Origin: Pantoea rwandensis
GTDB lineage: Bacteria > Pseudomonadota > Gammaproteobacteria > Enterobacterales > Enterobacteriaceae
Length of the DNA stretch: 64,000 nt
Assembly (NCBI RefSeq): GCF_002095475.1
Contig: NZ_MLFR01000011.1
Location: 1-64,000 of the forward strand
Direction: 5' to 3'
A model generated the notes under the pieces. It worked only from the letters and a program-made list of their open reading frames with translations. It was not told the origin of the DNA and did no database searches. The translations under genes and the position numbers were made by a program. Of this stretch, positions 34,485 to 44,543 are shown in pieces (position 1 is the first letter of the stretch; every line of letters begins with the position of its first letter).

Positions 34485-35261
34485 TCAGGCAGGCAGCGCG
34501 AACAGGCTCAGGCTGTTATGCCAAAGCGCATCGGCAATGATTTCAGGCGGTTCGCTGCGTATCTGGCATAACACGTCAAAAACATTGCGTGCCCGCTCTG
34601 GGCGATTAGGCTGGCCCTGAAAACCTTGTAATGGCATATCCGGCGCGTCGGTTTCCAGTAACAACGATGCCAGCGGCAAATTGGCGATGGTGTTGCGGGT
34701 TTTACTGGCGCGTTCATAGGTGATGGTGCCGCCGACACCAATCGCATAACCGAGTTGGATAAAACGCTCAGCCTGCTGTTGGCTTCCGGCAAAACCGTGC
34801 ACCACGCCGCGGCGCGGTAAATTGTGCCGGCGCAGGTGCATCGCCAACTGATCGTGCGTACGCCGCGAATGCAGGATCACAGGCAAATCATACTGCTTCG
34901 CCAGCTTTAGCTGCGCATCCAGCAAGCGTGTCTGTTTACCAAACTGCGCATCATTCATATAGAGATCGAGGCCGATCTCGCCGATCGCCACGCGTTTTGT
35001 GTCCGGCGTTTGCAGCCAGCGCTCCAGATCCCCCAAGTGTGCATCGTTATGCTCAGCGATATTGATCGGATGCAAACCCAGCGCGGCATACAGCGCATCA
35101 TGCTGCTGTGCTAACTGGCTGACGCGCTCGAATCGGCTGGCATCCACGCTCGGGACAATAATGCGTTCAACACCTGACTGCGCGGCCAGCGCGATACTGC
35201 CAGTGGCGTCATCGACAAACGGTGGGAAATCGAAATGGCAGTGGGTATCGATAAATCTCAT
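34485..35261 (-). CDS. yjjV: TatD-family metal-dependent hydrolase
   Basis: TIM-barrel hydrolase of 258 aa. DTHCHFDFPPF is the N-terminal metal-binding HxH, then EIGLDLY (Glu ligand), LPVILHSRRTHDQL, VVHGFAGS and LLLETDAPDMPL complete the dinuclear metal site and TatD signature. Members are 3'-5' DNases; the physiological role of YjjV is unclear. It overlaps the yjjU stop by 4 bp, as in E. coli. The E. coli genes yjjW and yjjI, which follow there, are absent. Confidence 0.93.
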   Translation of the reverse strand: MRFIDTHCHFDFPPFVDDATGSIALAAQSGVERIIVPSVDASRFERVSQLAQQHDALYAALGLHPINIAEHNDAHLGDLERWLQTPDTKRVAIGEIGLDLYMNDAQFGKQTRLLDAQLKLAKQYDLPVILHSRRTHDQLAMHLRRHNLPRRGVVHGFAGSQQQAERFIQLGYAIGVGGTITYERASKTRNTIANLPLASLLLETDAPDMPLQGFQGQPNRPERARNVFDVLCQIRSEPPEIIADALWHNSLSLFALPA

Positions 35262-36294
35262 GCCAGCGATCCTGCATCAAAGTCCGCATCGTTATCCGCC
35301 AGCAGCGGCGTATGCACTGGGCGATTGTCTGGCGCATTGGCGACCGCAGCCGGTGGTGTCACACGCAACAATGGCTCGGCGTCACTCAGCCATTGACCAA
35401 GCGTGGCGAGGAAATAGCGACCGCTACGGCGCCCTAGATGGTAATCCTGATTGAGCGAAGCCACACGGCTGCCCAGTGCCATACTCGCCAGCGGTTTTGG
35501 AGGGTAAATTTCAATGATGCGCAGATCGTCCGGCGGCTGATCGATGAACTGCTGAATTTCCCGGTAACTCTCTTCGTGATGATGCAGAATATTGATCATC
35601 GGCTGCAGTGCGCTGTCACCCAGCCAGCGTTCCATGCGCTTGAACCACTTGGGTGTATATGACATCTGCGACGGCACAGTGCGGATCACCACAATGGTAT
35701 CTGCGCCACGTCGTGCCGCTTCACGCACCGGAATCGCATCGCTGATACCGCCATCCAGATAGTTCACGCCATCCATCAGCACACCGCTGCGATAGAACCC
35801 CGGAATGGCGCTGGAGGCTTTGATCACGTCGTGCCAATTCAGGCTGGTGGGGGTAAAGTACTCTGCGCGGTAATCATCTCCCCGGCAGGCGCACATATAG
35901 AACTCGCTGCCTCTGGCAAACAGCCCTTCGGCATTGCTCAGCGAGAGTGGGAATTCTTGTTTAGTGATGTCGATAAGCCAGTCGAGATCAATCAGATGCC
36001 CCCCACGCACAAAGCGCAGCGGATCAAAAAACTGTTTACTGGTGGTGTAACGCGTAATCACGCGGCGGGCATAGCCAGGCTGGGCACAGACGAAGGCCGA
36101 CAGGTTTTGGGCGCCTGCTGAGGTGCCTAGCATAAGATGAAAAGGATTGAATCCGGCACGCTGGAATTCGTCAAGACGCCTGCGGTGAAGATGCCGCGTT
36201 GACCGCCGCCTTCACAAACCAGAGCAATTTTATTGGATTTAAACGGGGTGAGCGCTAATGGCTCAAAGGTGTCTAATGACACCGGGATGCGCAT
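35258..36294 (-). pseudogene. yjjU: Patatin-like phospholipase, frameshifted
   Basis: Patatin-family lipid hydrolase. The N-terminal part reads MRIPVSLDTFEPLAL and ALVCEGGGQRGIFTAG (oxyanion-hole GGGxRG), and the downstream frame resumes at HLMLGTSAGAQNL with the nucleophile GTSAG; LDGGISDA supplies the catalytic aspartate. Between them minus-strand GTCTTGACG should be GTCTTGGACG: one G is missing near 36171. With it the frame runs unbroken from the ATG at 36294 (about 345 aa). The nucleophile half alone begins at 36133 and would lack the oxyanion hole. Confidence 0.9.
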
Positions 36295-36481
36295 TCCCAA
36301 TGGATGTCCCTCAGTGTTTTACCGCTCTGAGGGAGCTGCCAAGGGCAACATCCCGGAGAACCAGTCATTGTAGTTTCCTGACCCATTGCATGGTGCAATC
36401 GGTGCGGCTAATGATTATGCCGCAAATGACTGGTCTCCGCTTTAAGTGACTCGCGGGTTAGCGTTGTGTTAACGCAATCGG

Positions 36482-36643
36482 TCAGGGTCGTTTACGCCCG
36501 GTGAACAGGCTTACGAGGAACAGAATAATACCGACAATGAAGACAATTTTAGCTGCCCATGCTGCCGTACCCGCCAGACCGCCGAAACCTAATGCTGCAG
36601 CAATCAGAGCGATGACCAGAAAGATAATACCCCAACGAAACAT
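36482..36643 (-). CDS. ytjA: DUF1328 small membrane protein
   Basis: Protein of 53 aa with two hydrophobic segments (about 3-22 and 26-45) separated by [11 protein letters not shown]. Matches E. coli YtjA almost residue for residue ([19 protein letters not shown]). Function unknown. The start at 36643 is preceded by AGGAGAGG. Neighbouring osmY and yjjU are in the E. coli order. Confidence 0.95.
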   Translation of the reverse strand: MFRWGIIFLVIALIAAALGFGGLAGTAAWAAKIVFIVGIILFLVSLFTGRKRP

Positions 36644-36738
36644 AAGCCTCTCCTTTACCATGTGAAAATCGAACTGCTTATACACATATCACTGTTTTTA
36701 TTACGATTCGGCACCATAACAGTGCCGATCGGCTTGCG

Positions 36739-37326
36739 TTAAGATTTCACCTTCAGGTCATTCTTCACGCTTTTTACGCCTTCAATGGCTTTGGCGATCT
36801 TCTCAGCACGATCGGACTGTGCCTGAGTCGCCACGTTCCCTGATAACTGCACCACGCCGTCGTTGGTTTCCACCTTCACGTTGCGCGATGGCACAATGTC
36901 ATCTGCTAAGAGCTTAGCTTTGATTTCACTGGTTGTTGCGGTATCACCCGCATAACCTTTCAATGATGTCTCTTTGCTGTCTTTAACGTGTAGCTTGTCA
37001 CTGACGGATTTCACACCCTCAACTTTTTGCACCAGCGCAACGGCTTTTTCCGCCTGATCCTGTGAAGCGACAAAACCGCTCAACGTGACCACACCCTGGT
37101 GGGTTTTCACTGAGATATCCGTGCTTTTAATGGCTTCATCATCCACTAACGCGGCTTTAGCCTTGGCGGTGATGCCGCTGTCATCCATAAAACCATCGAC
37201 TTTTTTCATAGAACTATCGATTTTGGAACCCGTGCTACTGGTATCCGCAGCAAACGCCGCACCACTCAGCAGGACCGAACTGGCTAGTGCAGCAATCAGG
37301 GTTTTAGCAATCTTAGTCTTATTCAT
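36739..37326 (-). CDS. osmY: Periplasmic stress protein OsmY (two BON domains)
   Basis: Periplasmic protein of 195 aa. Signal peptide 1-27 (ending AFA) is followed by two BON domains (about 50-120 and 130-195; each with VxTxxGVVTLSG or [12 protein letters not shown]). In E. coli OsmY is a RpoS-dependent, osmotically induced, lipid-binding chaperone for autotransporter biogenesis. The start at 37326 gives the proper spacing to AAGGA, whereas the upstream in-frame ATG overlaps it. Order prfC-osmY is conserved. Confidence 0.95.
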   Translation of the reverse strand: MNKTKIAKTLIAALASSVLLSGAAFAADTSSTGSKIDSSMKKVDGFMDDSGITAKAKAALVDDEAIKSTDISVKTHQGVVTLSGFVASQDQAEKAVALVQKVEGVKSVSDKLHVKDSKETSLKGYAGDTATTSEIKAKLLADDIVPSRNVKVETNDGVVQLSGNVATQAQSDRAEKIAKAIEGVKSVKNDLKVKS

Positions 37327-37540
37327 CGATATCATCCTTCTATCAGTTAACTCACTCGCAACTGCGAATGCGCCAGCAACAAACGGCGTTGCTGCATTGA
37401 TGGACGTAATGAAACCTTAAGGTCTCTTTTCTCGTCCGACAGGATAATCATAGTAGGGATTACAGGTTTTGCTGGCTTTTGTGGTTGATATCTCGCCAAA
37501 AAACGATAAACGCAGCGTAATTAGGAGGAGTCTGTAGGAG

Positions 37541-37572
37541 AAAAACAGGGCCAGTGAAAATCACTGACCCTG
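37541..37572 (-). terminator. Terminator of prfC
   Basis: Stem CAGGG-C-CAGTGA (37546-37557) / TCACTGACCCTG (37561-37572), one mismatch, 3-nt loop, followed on the minus strand by TTTTT. It starts 14 bp after the prfC stop. A good intrinsic terminator. Confidence 0.88.
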
Positions 37573-37585
37573 GTGTGAGGCGGGA

Positions 37586-39175
37586 TTAATGCTCGCGCGT
37601 TTTGCGGAACTTCACATCAGGATAGCGTTCCTGCGTGATATTGAGGTTCACCATGGTTGGGGCGATGTAAGTGAGGTTATCACCACCATCCAGTGCCAGG
37701 TTCACTTCGTTTTTGCGTTGGAAATCGTCGAATTTCTTCGCATCGCTGCACTCAACCCAACGGGCAGTCGAGACGTTGATAGCTTCATAAATCGCTTCAA
37801 CGTTATATTCGCTTTTCAGACGCGCGACGACCACTTCAAACTGCAGCACACCGACCGCACCGACGATCAAATCGTTGTTGTGCACCGGACGGAACACCTG
37901 CACCGCGCCCTCTTCCGACAGCTGCACCAGCCCTTTCAGCAGCTGCTTCTGCTTCAGCGGATCGCGCAGACGAATACGACGGAACAGTTCCGGCGCGAAG
38001 TTCGGGATACCGGTGAACTTCATGTTTTCACCTTGAGTAAAGGTGTCGCCGATCTGGATGGTGCCGTGGTTGTGCAAACCGATGATGTCGCCCGGATAGG
38101 CTTCTTCGACGTGCGAACGGTCGCCAGCCATAAAGGTCAATGCATCCGAGATCACCACGTCTTTACCGGTACGCACCTGGCGCAACTTCATGCCTTTCTC
38201 GTACTTGCCGGAAACCACACGCATAAAGGCCACGCGGTCACGGTGTTTCGGATCCATGTTGGCCTGGATCTTAAACACAAAGCCGCTGAACTTCTCTTCT
38301 TTGGCTTCTACCAGACGCGTATCACTTTTGCGCGGCATTGGCGTCGGTGCCCAGGCCACTAAGCCGTCGAGCATATGATCGACACCAAAGTTACCCAATG
38401 CAGTACCGAAGAACACCGGCGTAAGGTCACCGCTCAGGAACAGCTCGTGGTCAAACTCATTGGATGCGCCCTGCACCAACTCCAGCTCATCGCGCAGCTG
38501 TTTTGCCAGATCCTCACCCACTGCCGCATCCAGATCGGGGTTCGCCAGACCTTTAACGATGCGCACATCCTGAATGGTGTGGCCCTTACCGGTTTGATAC
38601 AGGTAAGTTTCATCTTTATAGAGGTGATAGACGCCTTTGAACAGTTTACCGCAGCCGATTGGCCAGGTGATCGGCGCACAGGCGATCTTCAGCTCGCTCT
38701 CGACCTCATCCAGCACTTCCATCGGATCGCGGATATCACGGTCAAGTTTGTTCATAAAGGTGATGATCGGCGTATCGCGCAGACGGGTGACTTCCATCAG
38801 CTTACGGGTACGATCCTCAACCCCTTTTGCGGCATCAATGACCATCAAACAGCAGTCAACCGCCGTCAGCGTACGGTAGGTATCTTCGGAGAAGTCTTCG
38901 TGTCCTGGGGTATCCAGCAGGTTTACGAGGCTGTCGCGATACGGGAACTGCATCACTGAGGTAGTGATGGAGATACCACGTTGTTTCTCCATTTCCATCC
39001 AGTCGGATTTCGCATGCTGGCTGGAGCCGCGGCCTTTGACGGTACCGGCGGTTTGGATCGCCTGCCCGAACAGCAGCACTTTTTCGGTAATGGTGGTTTT
39101 ACCGGCATCCGGGTGCGAGATGATCGCAAACGTACGGCGGCGCGCCACTTCATCTAAAAAGGAAGCAATAGACAT
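37586..39175 (-). CDS. prfC: Peptide chain release factor 3
   Basis: Ribosomal GTPase of 529 aa recycling RF1/RF2. G1 is [10 protein letters not shown], switch II is DTPGHEDF and G4 is FMNKLDRD. The C-terminal domain is complete (KFRKTREH). The start at 39175 ([16 protein letters not shown]) gives exactly the E. coli length; the longer in-frame extension to 39238 lacks family similarity. Confidence 0.97.
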   Translation of the reverse strand: MSIASFLDEVARRRTFAIISHPDAGKTTITEKVLLFGQAIQTAGTVKGRGSSQHAKSDWMEMEKQRGISITTSVMQFPYRDSLVNLLDTPGHEDFSEDTYRTLTAVDCCLMVIDAAKGVEDRTRKLMEVTRLRDTPIITFMNKLDRDIRDPMEVLDEVESELKIACAPITWPIGCGKLFKGVYHLYKDETYLYQTGKGHTIQDVRIVKGLANPDLDAAVGEDLAKQLRDELELVQGASNEFDHELFLSGDLTPVFFGTALGNFGVDHMLDGLVAWAPTPMPRKSDTRLVEAKEEKFSGFVFKIQANMDPKHRDRVAFMRVVSGKYEKGMKLRQVRTGKDVVISDALTFMAGDRSHVEEAYPGDIIGLHNHGTIQIGDTFTQGENMKFTGIPNFAPELFRRIRLRDPLKQKQLLKGLVQLSEEGAVQVFRPVHNNDLIVGAVGVLQFEVVVARLKSEYNVEAIYEAINVSTARWVECSDAKKFDDFQRKNEVNLALDGGDNLTYIAPTMVNLNITQERYPDVKFRKTREH

Positions 39176-39406
39176 GTGTGAATTCTTCTTCAAGGGCAAC
39201 ACGCGGGCAGCGCGCTGCGAATAAATCGTTCCGGGCAAAGCCGGGGGATAACGGAACCAATGGTGACGCAGTAGCGTCAGTTCACAGCAAGATGTGCGCG
39301 ATCTACATTGGCAACAGTCCGGTTATCCAGTAAGCATTGAGGCGGCATAGCATACAATATTTCGGCAGGCGGGGAAATCGTGGGATGGGCACAGCAACAA
39401 GATCAC

Positions 39407-39475
39407 GTAGGGTGCGCATTCATGCGCACCTGGAAGCATGCGTGCACGCCAGGGCGGCATCAATGCCGCCCCTAC
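39407..39475. repeat. Facing REP pair with two different stems
   Basis: The direct copy (39407-39430) has a GTAG head with stem GGTGCGC/GCGCACC; the facing copy (39451-39475) has stem GGGCGGC/GCCGCCC and ends CCTAC. Two distinct stems are thus paired in one element. It lies in the 312-bp gap between the M20 gene and the prfC leader; nothing else is recognised there. Confidence 0.75.
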
Positions 39476-39488
39476 ATAATGAATATGG

Positions 39489-40592
39489 TTACCCTAAAAC
39501 GCGTACCACCGCCGCCTTAAAGATCTTCACCCCGATCTCCAGCGAACTCAGTTCAAAACGCATATCAGGATGATGCAGGCCTGGCACCAGGTTCGTTCCC
39601 AGTCCCCAAAAACCGGCTTTCACTTGCGGATTTTTCACCGGATAGTAGAAGAAATCTTCACTACCTGGCGTGGTTTTGGTCTCCAGCAGCCCTTCTTCAC
39701 CCAGCACATCGACAATCGCCGCACGGATCACCGCCGTGGCTTCATCATGAATCTCTGCTGCAGGCATCTCTTTCAGTACCACCACTTCCGCCGTTGCGCC
39801 CAAGGCAGCCACGCTGTGCTGAATCGCCTGAGTGACTTTCTCTTTCAACACATCCATTGGTGCGTTCTCCTGCGAACGCAGATCCCACACCACTCGCGCC
39901 TCATCCGGCACTGAGTTAGTTACACCGGCATCGCACAGGAAACGCGTCGCTTTCACGCTCCAGGTTAAACCCGGTGCGAGATGGATACTGTTGACGGCCT
40001 GCACCGCTTGTACCGCGGCATCTAACGCATTCACACCTAAATGCGGACGCGCAGCATGGGCTGGCACACCCTTAATGGTCGCTTCCAGTGTGCTGCATGC
40101 CGAGTAGATCACTGCGGGTGTCGCCTGGCCCACTTGGCACTCTTCCAGTGGACGCACATGGAAACCGAGGATCATCTCCACGTCATCCAGCGCGCCGCCT
40201 TCAATCATTGCCAGCGCACCCGCACCCAACTCTTCAGCGGGCTGGAATAGCAACTTGAGTTTGCCCTTCTTAATGGCGCCCTCTTTCAGCAGTTCCTGCG
40301 CCGCGGTAAGAACCACAGAAGAGTGTCCGTCATGGCCGCAGGTATGACGTGCACAGGCGACGCCGTTAATGATGTGGCCCAGCGCATCCATATCTGCACG
40401 CAGCGCCAGTACCGGCCCCGGCACGCCGCTGTCAATTTCCGCCACGATGCCGGTGGTGTGATTAATTCCGCGCCTCACGGTGATGCCAGCCTGCTCAAGC
40501 TGGTCAGCGATATAGGCAGAAGTTTTGAATTCTTCGAATCCCAGTTCCGGGATTTCATGCAGGTAATGGTAATGATCTAATACGTTCGACAC
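39489..40592 (-). CDS. M20 amidohydrolase (HipO/AbgA-like)
   Basis: Metal-dependent amidohydrolase of 367 aa. HTCGHDGH holds metal ligands, FQPAEELGAGA the catalytic and ligand glutamates, and GFHV another histidine; a dimerisation domain covers about 170-290. It starts at the HEIPELGFEEFKT motif common to hippurate and N-acyl-amino-acid hydrolases. The exact N-acyl substrate is unknown. Single gene. Confidence 0.87.
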   Translation of the reverse strand: MSNVLDHYHYLHEIPELGFEEFKTSAYIADQLEQAGITVRRGINHTTGIVAEIDSGVPGPVLALRADMDALGHIINGVACARHTCGHDGHSSVVLTAAQELLKEGAIKKGKLKLLFQPAEELGAGALAMIEGGALDDVEMILGFHVRPLEECQVGQATPAVIYSACSTLEATIKGVPAHAARPHLGVNALDAAVQAVQAVNSIHLAPGLTWSVKATRFLCDAGVTNSVPDEARVVWDLRSQENAPMDVLKEKVTQAIQHSVAALGATAEVVVLKEMPAAEIHDEATAVIRAAIVDVLGEEGLLETKTTPGSEDFFYYPVKNPQVKAGFWGLGTNLVPGLHHPDMRFELSSLEIGVKIFKAAVVRVLG

Positions 40593-40830
40593 CGCTAAGC
40601 TCCTGACAAGTAAAGGCTCGCTCCAGCATCCACCGATGCGCAGCTATAATCAATCCAGCGTGAATGAAAATGAGTCAAAACTGAGAATTCTTCGCATTCA
40701 ATAAATGAAATAATTCCATTTACAATCAATAAGATAATTTCAACCTTTTGACGAAAAAGCCTTCACAAAAAAGTATAGATTGATGCATAATTCACCGTAC
40801 TTCACCTGACAAATTAAAAAGGACTCAGCC

Positions 40831-41340
40831 ATGTTAACTGCTGAAATGACCTCTCGCTTGAACGATCAACTGAACCTGGAATTCTTCTCTGCCAACCTGT
40901 ATCTGCAAATGAGCGCATGGTGCAGCGACAAAGGCTATGAAGGCGGCGCCTCTTTCCTGAAGATGCACTCCCGCGAAGAGATGGAACATATGCAGCGTCT
41001 GTTCGACTACGTCAGCGATGCGGGTGCACTGCCGGTGCTGGGCAGCATTGCCGCGCCTGCTGTCAGCTGGAATTCACTGAATGACGTGCTGGAAGAAGCG
41101 CTGAAGCATGAGCAGCTGATTACTCAGCGCATCAACGACCTGGTGCACACTGCGTTGATGTCACAGGATTATTCAACGTTCAACTTCCTGCAGTGGTATG
41201 TGGCTGAACAGCACGAAGAAGAGAAGCTGTTCAAATCCGTACTGGATAAACTGGCACTGGTGGGCAATAAAGGCGAAGGCCTGTTCCTGGTGGATAAAGA
41301 TCTGGGACACATGACCGTAGAAGGCCACGGCCAGTCATAA
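40831..41340 (+). CDS. ftnA: Non-heme ferritin
   Basis: Iron-storage protein of 169 aa forming a 24-subunit shell. Ferroxidase ligands are Glu17 (NLEFFSANLYL), Glu50/His53 (REEMEHM), Glu94 and Glu127-129 (EQHEEEK). Length is 4 aa longer than E. coli FtnA. Preceded by AAAAAGGA, followed by a strong terminator. Confidence 0.95.
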   Translation: MLTAEMTSRLNDQLNLEFFSANLYLQMSAWCSDKGYEGGASFLKMHSREEMEHMQRLFDYVSDAGALPVLGSIAAPAVSWNSLNDVLEEALKHEQLITQRINDLVHTALMSQDYSTFNFLQWYVAEQHEEEKLFKSVLDKLALVGNKGEGLFLVDKDLGHMTVEGHGQS

Positions 41341-41367
41341 TAAAGATTACACACAGCAAACAGCACA

Positions 41368-41394
41368 ACGCCCGGCAATGCCGGGCGTTTTTTT
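41368..41394 (+). terminator. Terminator of ftnA
   Basis: 9-bp GC-rich stem (ACGCCCGGC at 41368-41376, GCCGGGCGT at 41380-41388), 3-nt loop, then a run of seven T. Confidence 0.95.
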
Positions 41395-41475
41395 ATGCTG
41401 AAATCGCGCACTGAGATGGCGACGAGCGTACAAACGGTCAGGATCACCTATTCAGCCAGGAGCGCATACTTACCC

Positions 41476-41527
41476 AGGAGCGCATAAATGCGCCCCCTAC
41501 GTGGTAGGAGCGCGATTCATCGCGCGA
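41476..41527. repeat. Facing REP pair after ftnA
   Basis: The inverted copy at 41476-41500 (GGAGCGCATAAATGCGCC, ending CCTAC) and the direct copy at 41504-41527 (GTAGGAGCGCGATTCATCG) lie head to head. They end 7 bp before the GGDEF-EAL gene stop. Confidence 0.7.
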
Positions 41528-41534
41528 TCTGGCA

Positions 41535-44378
41535 TTATTCCAACGTTTTCAAACGCAGCTCGGAAGGCTGTGGACGTCCAAAATAATAGCCCTGGAACAG
41601 CGTACAACCCTCTTCACGTAGCTTGGCGAACTGCTCACCATTCTCCACACCCTCAGCGGTGATCTGAATATCCAGACTGCGGCTCATGCCGGTAATCGCC
41701 CGGATAATCGCCATCGCTTCACGGCTGTCGCCCATATCGTTAATAAACGACTTATCGATTTTGATCTTGTCGAACGGGAAGGATCGCAGATAGCTGAGCG
41801 ACGAATAACCGGTGCCGAAATCATCCAGCGCAATCTGTACACCAATCGCTTTCAGGCTTTGCAGCGTGCGGATATTGCCGAGCGTATCGTCGAGCAGTAC
41901 CGATTCGGTGATCTCGACCTCGAGGCGATGCGGTGCCAATCCTGACTCACGCAGCGCCCCTTCGACCACTGAGACCAGCGAGCTGTTCTTAAACTGCAAC
42001 GGTGACAGGTTGACGGACACCGATTGCTCCGTGCCCCAGCTCTGTGCCTCGCGACAGGCTTCATACAAGGCATAGGCACCGAGCATATGAATCAGCCCGG
42101 TCTCTTCGGCAATCGGGATGAAATCATTCGGCATGATCAATCCCTTGATCGGATGGTGCCAGCGCATCAGCGCTTCGTAACCAATAATGCCTTCTTCGTT
42201 GGTGATCGGCTGATAATAGAGTTTTAGCTGACGGCCAGTGATCGCATCACGCAGATCGTTCTCAATCACACGGCGACTGCGCGCTACGTCATCCATCTCC
42301 AGCGTGAAGTGTTCAAAACGGTTACGCCCATTACGCTTGGCCTCGTACAGCGCCATGTCGGCACAGCGCAGCATATGCTCCGGCGTATTGGTGGCCTGCG
42401 AGGTTAACGCGATCCCGACACTGAGCCCCACAGAGAGGTTGTGCCCTTCCACGTTGATCGGCGGTCGAATCGCCTCAATCAAGCGTTGTGCCACCACCGC
42501 CGCTTCTTGTGCATTGTTGATACTGGGCAGCACAATGGCAAACTCATCACCACCAATACGTGCCAGCGTGTCCTGATCGCGCAGTGCAGTGCGCAGGCGT
42601 TTCGCCACCACTCGCAGCAAATCATCACCGATCTGATGCCCCAGCGCGTCGTTAACGTTTTTGAAGTTATCAAGATCGAGGCACAGCGTGGCACTCAACG
42701 AGTTGCGCTGATTATCCACACGCAGCGCTTCGCTCAGTTTCTGCCGGAACAACACACGGTTTGGTAGACTGGTGAGGTTATCGTGATGGGCCATATGATG
42801 GATGCGCGCATCAACTTCGCGCTGATCGGTGACATCTTCCACAATCAGCATCACATAATTCTGCCGCATATCTTTGCCGCTGATGGTGGTGGCGCGGGTA
42901 TGCAGAATGCGCTCCCCGGCCGCGGTCAGCAGCAGCTGCTCACGTGAATGAAGACCTTCGCTGCGCAGCGCGATATCCGCCAGGCTGTTGAAATAGTCGC
43001 TTAGCTCAGCAGACATACATTCGTGCGGGCGTTTGTGCATGATCAGTGACTTACTGACGCCAAACAGCTGCTCCGCTTTGTCATTCACCATCAGAATTTC
43101 GCGGCTGATGGCATCTTCAACAATGACGCATGACGGGATGCTGGAGATGATGGTGTCGAGGAAAGAGGAAAGCTCCGACATTTTTACGTTTTGCGCCTGC
43201 GCCAAATCCCGCGCTCGCAGCAATTGCTGTTCATTCTCACGGCGTTCGGTGACATCACGGGTGATTTTGGCGAAGCCAATCATCTTACCCTCTTCGTCAT
43301 GAATCGCGTCGATCACCACATGCGCCCAAAACGCCGAACCATCTTTGCGATAGCGCCAGCCCTCATCCTCGAAGCGACCAGTTTTCAACGCAATGCCGAG
43401 GTTAGCTTCCGGCGTATTGGCGTTACGTTCCTGTGAACCATAGAACACGGAGAAGTGTTGCCCGACAATCTCGTCAGACACATAACCTTTGGCGCGCTGT
43501 GCCCCGGCGTTCCAGTTCACCACCCGGCCTTGTACATCCAGCATGTAGATGGCGTAATCCGTCACGCCCTCCACCAGCAGACGGAAGGTTTTTTCATGTT
43601 CGCGCTGTCTACGCTGCAACTCGCGCTGCTCGGTGCAGTCACGGGTAATTTTGGCGTAGCCAATTAACTTGCCTGAATCATCACGAATCGCATCAATGAC
43701 GACATGTGCCCAAAACGCGCTGCCATCTTTACGGTAACGCCAGCCTTCGTCTTCAAAACGTCCGGTTTTGAAGGCGGTAGTGAGGTTCTTTTCTGGAATA
43801 TGATTTTTGCGGTCTTGCGCGCTGTAGAAGCGCGAGAAGTGCTGGCCGACGATCTCTTCAGCCACATAGCCTTTGGCACGCTGTGCTCCGGCATTCCAGT
43901 TTTCGACGTTGCCGTCGAGATCAAGCATGTAGATGGCGTAGTCCGTTACGCCTTCAACTAATAAACGGAAACGTTGCTCCTGTTCCTGCTGTTTACGCTG
44001 CTGCTCCTGCTGGATAGTGCAGTCGCGAGTGATTTTGGCAAAGCCGAGCAGCTCGCCGAAGTCGTCGCGAATCGCATCGATCACCACATGAGCCCAGAAG
44101 GCGCTGCCGTCTTTACGATAACGCCAACCTTCCGTCTCGAAGCGCCCCACCGCTGTCGCCACAGAAAGCCCACGCTGCGGTGCGCCATTTTTTCGATCTT
44201 CTTCGCTATAAAACAGCGCGAAATTTTTGCCGACGATTTCGTCCGGTGTGTAACCCTTGGCACGTTGTGCCCCAGCATTCCAGTTTGCTACGGTGCCATC
44301 GGGTTTGAGCATGTAAATGGCATAATCCACCACGCTCTGCACCAGTAGCCGGTACATGACGTCAGAGTTATTATTCAT
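41535..44378 (-). CDS. Triple-PAS (+PAS) GGDEF-EAL cyclic-di-GMP protein
   Basis: Cytoplasmic signalling protein of 947 aa. Three near-identical PAS/PAC units recur with an exact 128-residue period: RLLVxxVxDYAIYML at 10-24, 138-152 and 266-280, each containing RYRKDGSAFWAHVVIDAI. A fourth, divergent PAS covers about 400-520. The GGDEF domain is intact (GGDEF at 609-613) with the RxxD inhibitory site RDQD at 600-603. The EAL domain is also intact (EAL at 735-737, DDFGTGYSSL). It could both make and degrade cyclic-di-GMP. No transmembrane segment; the ligands of the PAS units are unknown. Confidence 0.92.
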   Translation of the reverse strand: MNNNSDVMYRLLVQSVVDYAIYMLKPDGTVANWNAGAQRAKGYTPDEIVGKNFALFYSEEDRKNGAPQRGLSVATAVGRFETEGWRYRKDGSAFWAHVVIDAIRDDFGELLGFAKITRDCTIQQEQQRKQQEQEQRFRLLVEGVTDYAIYMLDLDGNVENWNAGAQRAKGYVAEEIVGQHFSRFYSAQDRKNHIPEKNLTTAFKTGRFEDEGWRYRKDGSAFWAHVVIDAIRDDSGKLIGYAKITRDCTEQRELQRRQREHEKTFRLLVEGVTDYAIYMLDVQGRVVNWNAGAQRAKGYVSDEIVGQHFSVFYGSQERNANTPEANLGIALKTGRFEDEGWRYRKDGSAFWAHVVIDAIHDEEGKMIGFAKITRDVTERRENEQQLLRARDLAQAQNVKMSELSSFLDTIISSIPSCVIVEDAISREILMVNDKAEQLFGVSKSLIMHKRPHECMSAELSDYFNSLADIALRSEGLHSREQLLLTAAGERILHTRATTISGKDMRQNYVMLIVEDVTDQREVDARIHHMAHHDNLTSLPNRVLFRQKLSEALRVDNQRNSLSATLCLDLDNFKNVNDALGHQIGDDLLRVVAKRLRTALRDQDTLARIGGDEFAIVLPSINNAQEAAVVAQRLIEAIRPPINVEGHNLSVGLSVGIALTSQATNTPEHMLRCADMALYEAKRNGRNRFEHFTLEMDDVARSRRVIENDLRDAITGRQLKLYYQPITNEEGIIGYEALMRWHHPIKGLIMPNDFIPIAEETGLIHMLGAYALYEACREAQSWGTEQSVSVNLSPLQFKNSSLVSVVEGALRESGLAPHRLEVEITESVLLDDTLGNIRTLQSLKAIGVQIALDDFGTGYSSLSYLRSFPFDKIKIDKSFINDMGDSREAMAIIRAITGMSRSLDIQITAEGVENGEQFAKLREEGCTLFQGYYFGRPQPSELRLKTLE

Positions 44379-44543
44379 TGTTGTTCGCCTATTGCTGGCC
44401 TGGTATTGGTGCTTCTTAAGAAAATTCTTAATTGCTGTGCAGACTTAAACGCAAAAGCGCTTGGCTTACAAGCGCTAATCGCCCACAGACAAAAGTTGGT
44501 AGTCAGGTTATCGGCAATGGCTAAAAAACATTCAGCGGGATAC

